Source of the DNA: Rhinopomastus cyanomelas
Lineage: Eukaryota > Chordata > Aves > Bucerotiformes > Rhinopomastidae
DNA: 64,000 bases
Reading direction: 5' to 3'
Assembly (NCBI GenBank): GCA_013400115.1
Contig: VXBP01001909.1
Coordinates: 930,001-994,000 of the forward strand
Below, in pieces: positions 1 to 12,326 of this stretch (position 1 is its first letter; each line of letters starts with the position of its first letter). Under the pieces are notes generated by a model. That model worked only from the letters and a program-made list of their open reading frames with translations. It was not told where the DNA came from and made no database searches. The translations under genes were made by a program, and so were the position numbers.

Positions 1-255
1 CAGCTGAAGGGTTTTTAATGTGTTTATTCCTCAAGACATAGGTGTAATTAAAGGCATTTCTTTCATGCTGTTTCTGATGATGCTTCTGTCTCACAGTGGG
101 ATTTCACATGGGGTATCTGGAGCTTGTCCTTGGGTCAAAGAACAATATTTGCCGGTTTGGTCGGTGGTTCTTTTACTTTCAGAATAAAGATTAACTTTTG
201 CCTGCTCGAGCTGTTAAAATACGTTTGAACGAAAGCAATGTGGGCTTTTGTCTAG

Positions 256-256
256 N
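256..256. other. Ambiguous base (N)
   Basis: A single unresolved base in TCTAGNTAGA, the only one noticed. It lies in intron and affects no feature. Confidence 0.95.
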
Positions 257-297
257 TAGACAGGATCACTCAAGTCAATGTCTGTCCCAGACCACGT

Positions 298-323
298 CCA
301 CTGTCCTCACCCACTGTCCTCAC
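298..323. repeat. 13-bp tandem duplication
   Basis: CCACTGTCCTCAC occurs twice without a gap. Confidence 0.85.
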
Positions 324-2149
324 CCAGGTGTTGTTCTGATAACTTCTGGCCACTGAATAATTTACCAGCATCAGTGCTGACAGGGAGGATTTGGTTAATT
401 AAATAAGTACAGTTGTGAATTTTAATTATTAACCAGTTCTGATGAAGCAAGTCTGTTGTAAAAAATTCATATGTATTAACTTAAGAGGGTTTTTTTCTGC
501 AAAAGGAAAGGGGGCTGCATTTACTAGGAAGTGGGTTAGTGGTTATTTTTAACCTCTCAAAATCATAAGGGAGATGTACATTTGGTGAATCAGGACACGT
601 TTTCATTTGCAGAATGAAAGTTACATGGATTTTCCTTTCAGACATTTAGATTTCATTTTCTGATTCGATAAATTGATGGGGTTTTTTTTTTCATATGAGC
701 ATCTTTTCTCGTTTTCCGGTTTTCTTTGCGTCACTTTCTGTTCTGTATTTCCACTTACTGGAAAGTACCATCTAGTGTTTGCCAGTGTCTGCCTTAAGTC
801 TGCTAAGTGAATCTCACTGGAATATTCTTTACATTTTAGTCTGCCTAGACTTTTAAATGAATGTTTATATCAATGTGTGGAACAGATGAACTGTGTTCTG
901 CGATGTTTAATGTTTTTTGGTACAATAATAACACTTGTAATGATAAACAACATAAAAGGGGGGAAAATGTTGCACCAGAACGATGGAAAAAATAAAGGAT
1001 AAAGCTGAACTGGCTGTAAGGCCCAGCAAAAGCTGTTGGATGATACTTGTCAGGAAGTTCTGAACAGCTGCAGTACCGTGACCCGCATCCAGACAGAACT
1101 TCTCTTTTCTCCATTCCTTGGTTAAATACTGGGGTTTAGAAATTAGCACAGTTCTGTTGTTGGTGCTGTTTTTCCTGGATAGTAAAATGTCTGAAGAATC
1201 AGTTTTGAAATAAATACTTCCTCGTGCCATCGTTGTTTAAACAATGGGGCATCACAAGAGATTTCCTGAGAAGTGCATGCGGTGGGTATCAAACCAGAGC
1301 TCAGCCAGGTGCCAGAAACAACAGAGCCAACTGTGGAAGCAGAAACCTCAACTGTCCTGACTTGCTGTCTTCCTTCTTGTATCCCACACTAATTAGAAAA
1401 AGATGCTCACAACAGCTCTGTCAGGTGGATCTGCTGGAACTGTGGTGTGAGGACGTCAATAGTAGCCTTAACATTAAATATTTCCAACTACTGTGCAGAT
1501 GTGTGATCTGTTCAGGGTTGTTCTGGGTCCTTAGAGTCCTTCATCTCATTTTGGAATGATGTACTGCAAAAGCTCTTTGTTTGTTTGTTTTGGTTTGGAG
1601 ATACAGTTTTCTCCTAAGGCATGTGTTAATGTTCAGGAAGCAAGATTTAAATAAGACTGTTTCTTGTTTTAGTGGAGTTTAAATTCTTTCTCCAGAAGAA
1701 TAAAATGTGATGAGAGACAGTTAAATACAGTAAAAACTGAAATAATCTATCCAAGCTAAAATCACCGGACCACCCAAGTCCTGGACCACCCAAGGGACCA
1801 ACAACAGGCAGTTGCCTGAAAGAGGTGGCCTTTTACTAGAGGTCGAACGAGTTGTATTGCAGATCTTGGAAATCTTTTGGTAGCGATTTCCTAATGCTGT
1901 TGGCTGCCTACTGGAGACGGTCTTTGTTCTAAGTTCCCACTGTACAAGCACTGTCCCTGTGAGAACTGCCCTCCTTATTTACTTGTGACCTTAACCTTGC
2001 AATTTTTTTTCTTTGTAAATCTAGTGTTTTAGCAATGTGTCACTAGTGAGCAGAGATTTCAAGTTATTCAACAGTTTGAGTAGTGTCACGTGTAAGAAAG
2101 ATTTTTCAGTGGAGGATATTTGAATGATGCCACTTTTATGGTTTAGTGA

Positions 2150-2229
2150 TGGGCTCGGTGGAGTTGGGTTCGTGCTTGGACCTGATGATCTTAAAGATCT
2201 TTTTCAACTGAAATAGTTCTATGATTTCA
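2150..2229 (+). mobile_element. CR1 retroposon 3' end
   Basis: This short CR1 tail has the typical GGACCTGATGATCTTAAAGA motif, then a TTTTTCAACTGAAATAGTTC-like segment and an ATGATTTC end. It is strongly 5'-truncated and diverged, so it is an old copy. Confidence 0.75.
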
Positions 2230-3420
2230 ATTAAAGCCCTGTAGCAGCTGAGGTGCTTCTAGAGCAGCAAGAGACATGCATAGCAAGTCAGATGACGTGG
2301 ATGGTGTAGAGGGAGTGCTGATGTGATATAGTGTGAACTCTGGCATGTCTGTTACTGTGGGTGTATGTCTAAATGTACGCGTTGATTTTGACCTGTGCAT
2401 TAATAACAGTGTAATGGTAAAATTGCCTTTAATACTGGTGAGGCAGAGCCCAGAATAACAGACAGCCTGGGTTTTCTGTTATTTTATGTATGTAGGTAAA
2501 AGAATATGGGCTTGTGTCATCCACATAATAAATGAATTGCATCAACCAATGTCATAATAATTTTAAGTTAGAACAGTTCACAGAGCATCCAGTCCACATG
2601 TCCTACGGTCCATTTTATATATAACAACGGAGTTAGAAAAAATAATGCAGAGCTGAAGCACCAGAGAGTGTACTAATTATGGTTTTAATTTCTTGTAATA
2701 AGCAATGATATGATGTAATAATACAAGAGATTAAGAAAATGGTCAACATTAATTTTAGATATAGAGAGAAGTCATTTCTTTTTACTACCATCCTTTGTGA
2801 TTTTCCTCCGGTTCCGTAGCGCTAATAAGATGGTTGCAAATCTGTGTAAGCAGGCTCCCGATGAGCAGCTTTAACGAGGGCTTTGCTAACCTGACATTCG
2901 GTGGTTTCGCCTCATAAAACTAGTAAAGGGCTCTCAGTGTGGAATGTTAATGGGGTGGAGTGATGAATGCAGGATGGGACGTGAGGTTCCAGCATGTATG
3001 AGGTTCTTACGTGGGGCTTTTGGAGAACATCCTTGCAGACAGTAGCTAGGAGATAAAAGCGTTGGAAATGTGGGGTTTTTTAAACTAACAGTTGAATCTC
3101 TTTGCTGGAAAACAAGCTTTGAAGTTTAGTAGTGGTGTGAATGTATGAAAATAATTTGGTCTGGGTGATATTGACAGTCATCCCCATGGTTTTAACACAA
3201 TTTTGAAGTAATTCTTATAAGTTGTGCTTGTTTTAGTTGTGCAGCCATGTACTGTGATGATATTTTCTTTAAGAGGAAGGTTGCTAGTGCTGTAACTTCA
3301 CTGCATGTCTGAATATGAGCCAGCAAGTGTGCCCAAGTGGCCAAGAAGGGCAACTGCATCCTGCCTTGTTTTAGAAATACTGTGGCCAGCAGGAGGATGG
3401 AAGTGATTGTCACAGATTGT

Positions 3421-4112
3421 CCCCTTGTACTGGGCACTGGTGAGGCCACACCTCAAATACTTGGTTCAGTTTTGGGCCCCTTGTTAGAAGAAGAATATTG
3501 AGATGCTGTAGCTGGTCCTCTGAAGAGCAACGAGGGTGAGTGGGCAGAGGCCAACAGGATGAGATTTAACAAGGCCAAGTACAGGGTCTGGAGCAGGTCC
3601 AGAGGAGCCGTGAGGCTGAGGAAGGGACTGTCTGGGGAAGTCTGATGAGGAGAGGCTGAGGGAGCTGGGGTTGTTCAGCCTGGAGGAGACTCCAGTGGGA
3701 CCTCATCATTCACTACAACTACCTGAAGTGAAGTTGCAGTTGGGTGGGGGTTGGGCTCTTCTCACGGGTAACTGGTGATAGGGCAAGTTGGTGGAGTCCT
3801 CATCCCTGGAAGTGTTTAAGACAGACTGGATAAGGCACTTAGTGGCCTGGTCTGGTTGATTGTGGTGATGTTAGGTCACAGGCTGTGCTTGATGATCTTA
3901 GAGGCCTTTTCCAGCCTCAATAATTTTGTGATTCTGTGGAACAGGTTGCCCAGTTAATTGCTGAAATTGCCATCCCTGGAGGTACTTTAAAGGCATGTAG
4001 ATGAGGTGCTGAGGAACGTGGTTCAGTGGTGACATGACAATACTTGGTTAACAGATGGACTGGCTGATCTTAAAGGTCTTTTCCAACCAAAGCAACTCTG
4101 TGATCTGTGAAA
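3421..4112 (+). mobile_element. CR1 retroposon block, two or more rearranged copies
   Basis: The block begins with a CR1 segment (GTACTGGGCACTGGTGAGGC), then at about 3,550 jumps back to a segment normally found upstream of it (CCAACAGGATGAGATTTAAC). It continues through GGAGAGGCTGAGGGAGCTGG to a 3' end near 3,937 (TTTTGTGATTCTGTG). A second CR1 tail starts at once (GGAACAGGTTGCCCAG) and ends near 4,112. The parts are out of order and have internal deletions, so nested insertion or rearrangement is likely. Confidence 0.8.
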
Positions 4113-5705
4113 ATATAAGACCATGATAAATTACATACTTCAAATCTTTTAGCAAAGGGTCAGTGATATTTCACTTCATAAACTGTTACTGCAGAACAGA
4201 TTTTTAGTTAGAATGTAAGACACAGGCAGACAGCACTTGCTTACATATTTATTCCTGCGTCACTAGAATAAAACAAGCAGCATTAATTTTTAATGGTAAA
4301 ACATGTAAATCTTCAGCTAAGGTGACTTTTCAATGTCTGTCCAGGAGAGTTGGCTCTGTAGTCTGCTTGAAATTGGGACAATAGGGCTTGTTGTGACAGA
4401 GAAGCCTGAAACCAGAAGCCAGCCAAAAGTAGATTTGTGTGCCATCCTTAGCCACATTTCATCACATGAAAGTGCTATTTACTGATAAACTCACTGTTGG
4501 CATATCTTCAGTGATTCACGGGAAAAAATTCCCCCACATGGGATATAATAGATGATTATTCACCTATTCAGTGCTGCATCGTTTGTGCAAACACAGTGTG
4601 TTGAGCTGTTCCAGTTGGGTCAACAAAGAACCCCAAAATTTGGACACATAATTAGATTCTTCAGCAGTGTTACAGTACCCCCACTTCATCAAGTTTACTG
4701 TTCTTGAGTTCCCAGTCCCCACTGGCGTCAGCGTGTGTGCTTGGCGTGTGTCCCTCGCCAATGTAATGGGGAGGTTTCAGAAGTCTTAAAGCTCACGCGC
4801 TCTCCTGAGCACTAGCACTTGAGGAAGACCCTGAGGATCCCTCTGTGTGCACTCCCAAGGCTCAGAAACGAGTTAGTTTCCTGAGAAACTAGAGATGAAT
4901 CTTCAGCCAATCATGACAAGAGCCCGTCTCTAATCCTTTGTAGCTTTTCGACAGGTAGGTTTTATGCCAAAACTAGTAAAACTTATGCTCGCTTGCTGAA
5001 AAGGTCATGAACTCAGTAGGATTTGAGGCCAGAAGAGTGCATAGGAAGTCTCCTGATGATAGTAGGGGTTGGAAAGCTAAACTAGCCCAACAAAAGCCAG
5101 GCTAGTCTGCATGTAATGCAACAACCTCATAAAAAGGAGTGTTTCCAGTGTTTTTCCTTTACCTCGTTCTGCTGTGGTGTCCCCTTCTGCTCCTTTAAGC
5201 CCAGCGATCGCTGTAGTTTTACCTCACGAGTATCACATAACAGTTAAAAAAGAGAATAAGCGCATTAGAAGGTCTTAAAAGGAGAAGTTGGGGGCTAGTA
5301 AGAAACTTGCAGAAGCTGTAAAGTTACATTGCTTCTCAACTGTAGGAAGCAAACGTTTAAAATTAATCATCTGAATCCACAGGCTTGGGGAGTTAGAGTA
5401 ACCCTGTGACAAATATTTTAGCTTGTGCCTGGCATTTTGAGGAGTGTTTAATGTATTTAGGTTATTTACACAGGTCTGCTCCAGTGTTTTATTTAAAGAA
5501 GCATGAATTTCTGGAAGGTATTTGATGCTTAATCACATGAACTATGACTGTGGTGTCATCACAGCAAAATTATCATTCTACCATAAATATGTAATCTTAA
5601 AATGTGGATTAAGAAAAATTGGTCAGTTACTTTTCTTTATCCTTTTAGTGAAGCAGAGATTCCATAACACTTATTTTGGGTTTTGGAGTTGGTTTTTTCT
5701 TTTTT

Positions 5706-5822
5706 CATATGGGGGCAGTGATGTTAAAGAAAATAAAACACCCTAAAGCAGTCACCTTTATTAATTTGTTTACAGAGAATTTCTCAAACACAGGTTCTCA
5801 ATACGATACCCCAAAAATCAAA
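5706..5822 (+). repeat. 117-bp inverted repeat, copy 1
   Basis: This sequence (starts CATATGGGGGCAGTGATG, ends CCCCAAAAATCAAA) recurs in reverse complement at 11,358-11,474 with 3 substitutions in 117 and no indels, about 97% identity by eye. Homology stops abruptly at both ends. It is not CR1 and I do not recognise the sequence. It lies in the intron upstream of exon A. Confidence 0.93.
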
Positions 5823-8197
5823 AGGGAAAAGATAGGAAACTGAACTTTGGCAGTCTTTTTTTTTTTTTTTTAAGTTGTAGAAGTTCATGGACAATTCTCA
5901 TATGCCTTATATTTGTCAGAGAATTTAACTTAAAGCTTAGACCCAATGTACTCATTTACAGGTTCATTTTTTTCTTAAATTTATTGGAAAGAGCCTAAAT
6001 GTCTCTTGGGATAGAAGGTAATTTTTCTGTGGTTGCTCCATAATTCAAGTACTAAGTAGAAATAGTTGCAGTCTGTGAAGTCTTTATCTCTTCCTAGTAA
6101 GTGGCTGGTGCTGCAGAGCTCAGCTAGGCTGCTGTTGGTTTGCTCTTTCTGGCTTCTTGGTTTGATAACCCAAATCAGTAATAACTCTACTTCATTAAAA
6201 TGTCAAAGACCTCAATCTGTCTTCGCCTGATAAAGAACAGGCATTAGGGCTTTAGAGCTGTCACTGTAGTCTCATTGGATTATGCAGCTAATTTATAGAT
6301 CTGTCTGTGGCAAAGCTCTCTGACAGCAGTGTCCTTTGTTAACACCTTTCTTATCAAGCTTTTCTTTCTCTGCTCCTTATTTATTTGTTTCCACTTCTGT
6401 GAGGTCTGCTAAAGAGAAAGTAATGGACTTTCAGCTGCTGTGGTGAGGACATAATCAGTAGCTGCAGTGATAGCACTAGCAGGGGTAGGGCAGGGCTTTA
6501 AATTACTGGCATGAGAGTGGGTGTGATTTTATTGGGATGAAGTGAGAAGCTTGCCATCCTTTGCCAAAAATAGGAAGCAGTCTCACCTAGTAAGCACCAG
6601 ACTAGACATTATTGACTTGACAGGTCTCCTCCAGAGCATTTTAGCTGGTCAGCTCCTGCAGCTGTTTGTTTAGGCTGCTTGTACTCTGACAGGACTGTAA
6701 TGGAGAGAATCCTAAGCACAGATGGTAAAGATGACAGTGAAAAGCAGAATGAGCTAAAAATAAGGGTTGTTCTCTACTAATAGTCTCACTGTAGTGAGGA
6801 GAAATGCTTTAGATCATTGAATATATTTGAAATGCTCTTTTTTTTTTTTAAATAAAGAAATGGTGCCTTTATCTCCTTATGAATACACTAGTGAAATAAC
6901 TGTGTGTATGGAATTGCAGCTGCGGGCAGATTCCATCCAGTGTTTGTGCACTACTGGGATAGCACAATACTGGTGTAATTATTAATAGTCTTCTGTTTAT
7001 TAGATTCATAAGAAAAGATAAAAAAGCTGGTTACACTGATGCAACAAGCTAATTTTCTTGACCACAACTTTTATTGGAAAAGAATGAGAATGCTGAAGAT
7101 GACTTATTTACTGGGAAATAGCTTTGGTTTTTGACTGAAAGTATAAACCCACACACTCTTTTGTTCTAAATTGCAATGATGTCAGATTCTTAGTTACACT
7201 GGAAAGCACTGTTAGAAACTGCAGTGATTTCAGTCTTGCCATCAATTATTTTGATTATTTATTAGTAATACTTGGCTGTATTTTATTGCCCCAGAGGTTA
7301 CTTCATTATGGTGATAGCAAACTCAACAATTATCACCTCAGTGTATGTGCAAACCCATGCAAACTTTTCATTCAACAAGTGTTTCATGAGGTTGCAACTA
7401 CTGAATATTTTTTGTAATAATAACGTTACATAAAAGTTGTAATTTTATTGTATGGAAAAATATATGAGGCTAGACCTTTCCTGTTTCACTTTTTCTGACA
7501 AGATGCTTAAACAGCAAAAAAGTCAGTTTTCTCTGAGGTTATGAAGGGTATGAACCTCCCAAGTGCCTTTTGTTTACAGCATGTCTTTATTGTTCTTAAA
7601 CGTCTGTATGTACAAATGCTCTTTTCTTTCTGTCCTTTATAGTGGACATTTCATTTAGGCTGAATTGGAGCATCAGTTATGGTGTAACCCCGGACTTCTG
7701 TTGTTTGGCTTCGCTCACGCGGTTAGTTGTCGGTGAAAGGGTGGTGCTCTGATTTCTCTTGCACTGTTGTGGGTGCTGTGGGTAGGTTGGTTACATCCCA
7801 CTGCCGGTGTCAGAGAGTCATAGGTAAGCTTCCATGCTTCTGTGACCTGAGTGGGTAATTAATGAAATGAAAGACACTCGATAGTTTGATCCTATCCCTT
7901 TGAGAGAGTGGAAACCTCCATGTCTTTTGAAATAAATAGGAATGTCTGACAGGGATCAGAGGCAAAAATTCACTCCACATTCCACGAACTTGGGCAGTAA
8001 ATTTTGTAACAGCCTGACTTACAAGCTCTGGAATTCAGGACTAATTTATTTACTGCAGTGTGCTTACTATTGTTTTTAGACTCTCAAAATGCTGCCTTTT
8101 AGGTAACAGCAAGCTTTTCAAACCAGTAGGTAAAACAGGGTAATGCACTTTGGTTTCTTGTGGTAAGGAACTAGACTTTACAAATACACGTGCCAAA

Positions 8198-8284
8198 GTC
8201 TTTTTTCTTTTTCCTTTCTTTTTTTTCTTTTTCTGTTTAATTGTCTTTTTGATGCTTCTTCTTTTTCTTCTCTCTTCTACTCAG
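8198..8284 (+). other. Long polypyrimidine tract ending in AG (pseudo-acceptor)
   Basis: About 85 bases very rich in T and C, ending TTCTCTCTTCTACTCAG at 8,284. It looks like a strong 3' splice site, but the sequence after it does not match VPS13B, reaches a stop after about 24 codons and has no good partner exon. Treated as a decoy within the intron. Confidence 0.5.
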
Positions 8285-11200
8285 GCAACGGTAACTAACA
8301 GAAACTCAAATAATAGTCCCCACAACCAGTTGCCACCTTGCTCTGTTACTTCAGAATAGCACTGTGTGTTTTGATTTAGATGGACAAGTTAGCACCCCTG
8401 CGCTTTTACCAGGAAACCCATTCACACGCACGAGGATTAATACGTAGTGAGGTCTCTTTATTTCTTTCAATACAAATATGTGCACCAGGGACATTTCATG
8501 TTTGCTTTTCAAAACCCAAACCTTTCAGCATGTCTTTTCAAAACGCAAGATTTGACTTGCTAGTGCCAAATTCAAAATACTTCTCTGAGAAATTCTGATT
8601 GAATAGGACAAACAAATGTCTGGGGAAAGAATTTTATCTGATACAGTAGCTCTGCTAGTCTGGATCTCTGTGGGCATTCTGGTCAGGAGTGCAATTAAGA
8701 CAGTTGTTAGCATCTCCTCCCTTCGTACAGGTTCTTAGCATTAACAACCAACATCCTTCTCAAATAGCCAGGAAAAAAAATCCATCTGCCTTAAGAGGAA
8801 ACTCCCTGTTAGTTCCAAATTATGAAGAAAGCTGATATCTTTGCAGCCATAAAGTCAACTTCATGTGTAATGCACCCCACAATTCCTCCAGCTGTCGGCT
8901 GGCATGATAGCTATCAACATAATCACTAGACATGGTCTGTGGCTCTGACCCTTTTCTGCCCTTTATATAGGAAAGTGTCTGTTCTGTGAGCTAATGATCA
9001 GGCACAGATAATAAGGCTTTCCTTTTCTTGCCCCGGAAATCTACTTCAAGGTTGTCATTCCTTCTAGGTGAAGGTGCTGTGTAGTCTGAATATGGCTCCT
9101 GCTTGCCTCAGAAGTAACATCTCTGCTGCTTTGAAAACTGCAGGTCAGTTTTTGTTTCAGCAGTTAGTTCAGAAGTTACATCAGGCTCTTGCATCTTCAA
9201 AATGACTTGGTGGCTCCCCTGTGTTTAGAAATAACTTTGATGTCTTCTCTCATCCCGTTACCCATTTTCATTCCTTCTGTCTCTCAACACAGTTATACAT
9301 CCCATCATCGGATGACAGTGCCAGGGACAGTTATTTGTTGGTGCAGTAAGAAGTTAGGAACTTTACTGCTCATTTTCCTTTTAATTTTTTCCACAGAAGT
9401 CGGACAGTATGATAACTCCTGAGCAAGCAAAACAAAACCAAACCCCAGCACCCCCAGCCAAATAGAAGCTAGCATCATGATTAAACACAATTTCACTTTC
9501 TGTGATGATTATATCTAATCACTTGAGGTACTGAGTGTGATTTTGCAGAATTTTTCAAATGGAGGTTTTAAATTTTACTTCTTCCTTCTTGTCCAGAGAA
9601 CTAAGTTATTTTTGCTATTTTCCTAGTGGCTGGGAGCTCAGCAAGCACATCTTGTTGATATCAAAACGTCTTGTGAAAGTGTTCCAGATTTGTATCAACT
9701 TATATTGCTTTGTAGAATGTGCAGAATGCCGATTGCCTGGTGTAATGGGACTTCGGTGGTATTTGAGATTTTGAGTCCTCAGATGAAACGAGCATTTACA
9801 AATAACTGATTTTGTTTGAAGTGTCGGTCCTGGCCTCTGATTTGGATTCTTGGTTGTTGGTTTTTTCCAAAAATGCCACACTGAATGTTTTGTTTTCAGA
9901 GTTGCTTTCCTATTTCCTTCTGCTCTATGACCTTTATAAGACTAAACAGGCAGGAAAATCCCTGAGTGGTGGGAGATGTTTATGAGTAGCTGCTGGATGA
10001 GCTCTGCAGGAGAGGATGGAGGAGACTGCAAGGTGAAGAGACAACAAAGTTGGCCTTGGGAAATGCAGGGCGAGGGAGAAATCAGTTGACCTCCACTGAA
10101 GGGTAATGAGAATGGCCGTTTTCATCCTGAAACATTGAAGGCAAGGAGGCTTTCACTCAGTGTTTTAAAATTAGATGCAAATTGCCATACCCCTTGCACC
10201 CTAAATGATGGTGTAGGGTTTAGGATATTGTGATTTTTAGGGCAGTCATATGATTCTTATTGAGTAGACTCAACGTCTTTACCACCTTGACAGATGGTAT
10301 TTAGAGCCAGTTAATGACTGTATAATTTTAGAAGACAACCTTGTTACACCATTTCCGTCTCCAAGTAGCACACCTATAATACTTGTGGAGTTGAACTGAA
10401 ATTATTAACTCCACTTTTGAATGATTTCCCCCCCCCCATAAGTAGTTGTCACTGAATCTTGACCATGAAAGAAGCTTGCTGTGTATGTTTTTGTTTAGTT
10501 TGTGTTAAAATAATGGGTTTTCAGATTTCTCTTGCCCCACAGAAGATTTAAAATTGCTAAGAAAATCAGAGGGCTGTTTGGGGGGCTGTAAGAGTACCCC
10601 AATTCTTTCACTCAACTTTGGTGATCACTCTGTTCAGCACTCTTGCTTGAGTTTGAGTTTTGTGGGAGGGGGGTTCTGTGAAACACTAGTAAATTGTAGA
10701 TCTTTTCACTGTGTTCCTACAGCCTTTCACCTGGCAGTGAGTAATGTCTTCCCTGTAGATTACCAGTATGTTCAGGAAGCCATTGAGTAATCAGCGGTGG
10801 TTTAATCATCTAATTTTGTGGAAATACTGTGGAAGAACTGTGTCTTTTCAGAGACACGTGTGATGGTGGTTTTTGGCAGCTAGTTTGGGAAAGTGTGCCT
10901 GAGTGGGACAGGATGAAGGCTGAAAGAACATCCGTTTGTGTCTGACAGGGCTGTTGGTTCAGACCAGCTTTGCTTCAAGTGAGAAGCTGCTGCTGTAATG
11001 TCCAGGCAGAGGTTTTCCCAAAGAGATTCCAGCTACTTCGTGGAGGGGGAGGGCAGCTGACCTGCTGGAATAATTTACACTGAGATAAAGTTCTCCCAAT
11101 TCAGGAAGTGTTACTCTGGTGACAGTCCATAATAGCTGCTTCAGTGCCTTCTTTCTTCAGGCACGATGGACAAACGAGCTCCTCCCCATCTGTTGCCTAT

Positions 11201-11357
11201 CTCAGGACAGTGCTGCATTGTAGATACTGCTTTAGATTTAGTAGGTGCAACACAAAAGTAAAGGTAGATTATTCGTAGGGACTATTAACTACACTGAAAA
11301 GTGTCTAGGCTCTGTACTAGACTCTGTGGTAGTCCTTCAACAGAGCTGTAGCCTTTG

Positions 11358-11474
11358 TTTGATTTTTGGGGTATCGTATTGAGAACCTGTGTTTGAGAAA
11401 TTCTGTGTGAACAAATTAATGAAGGTGACTGCTTTAGGGTGTTTTATTTTCTTTAACATCACTGCCCCCATATG
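11358..11474 (-). repeat. 117-bp inverted repeat, copy 2
   Basis: Reverse complement of 5,706-5,822, three substitutions. The copy plus 4 bp on the left and 2 bp on the right is enclosed by the direct repeat TGTAGCC (11,347-11,353 and 11,477-11,483), which looks like a target-site duplication. Copy 1 lacks such flanks. This suggests copy 2 is the inserted one. Confidence 0.93.
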
Positions 11475-12282
11475 GATGTAGCCAGAACGCACAGTGGACG
11501 CGGGAGAGGCGTTTTCTATAGAAAGCTGTTTTAAACGGAATGGTTTTTGTCAGCTTCGAGCTCATAGGTTTCAACTTGCTTTTATTTGCTTGGTATTCGA
11601 TCAAAACAAGCTATGACATGGTAGGTGCCAATGTGGTTAGCCAAGTATCTTGAAATGCAGTGTTAAGCCAAGTTTAACCTTTTTGCACCTGTATCCTTAG
11701 TTTGCTGGAAAAGCCACTTTACTGCTAAATAGAGATTCAGCTTGTCTCAACTGTCTTTCTACATTAACATTATTTAAATGTAGCTGCAAACTTACAAAAA
11801 CCCATTTCAAGATTCTAAAAATGAACTTTGACCGGTCACCTCTAATGATTTTTGAACAAAGTTAAGTAGCTGGTAGATGTAACTGAGTTAAAAGTGGGTT
11901 TTGTTTAAGCTAAGCATGGCAATAAGCTGCTAGAAATGCATCTTCTCAGGTAGCTTATGAAACAATCACTGAAGTTAACTTTACTGCCAGAATTAACTGC
12001 TTTCTGTCAATAAATAAAATAAGAGGTAACTTCCTTTTTTTCCCCCAGTATTTTTTTGTGGTTTACTATCTACAATACATTTTCAGTCTACTGTATAGTG
12101 CCGAATTTTTAGTCTTGGATTGGTTGGATTAAAACTTTATTTTTAATAAGCCCTGTGCAGGAAAATCCAGAAATAAGGAGTTAATAAAGATTTACTATTG
12201 CCGCAGCAGCTTTTTTTTGAAATGGCCAGTTGCAGGCAACTAGGGAAACAGTTAAACGTTTTTTTTAAGATCAGTTAAAGTG

Positions 12283-12326
12283 TTACAGGCCAAGTTGAGT
12301 GTTCTTACAGGCCAAGCCGAGTGTTC
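12283..12326. repeat. 22-bp tandem duplication
   Basis: Two adjacent 22-bp units, TTACAGGCCAAG then TT or CC then GAGTGTTC, differ at two positions. No known function. Confidence 0.85.

Noticed and set aside
8285..8359. Possible exon after the strong polypyrimidine tract
   Set aside because: No match to VPS13B, early stop and no good donor at a sensible distance.
9311..9336. Imperfect palindrome that gives similar peptides on both strands
   Set aside because: Only about 17 of 23 positions pair, with no known binding site. Not distinguishable from chance.
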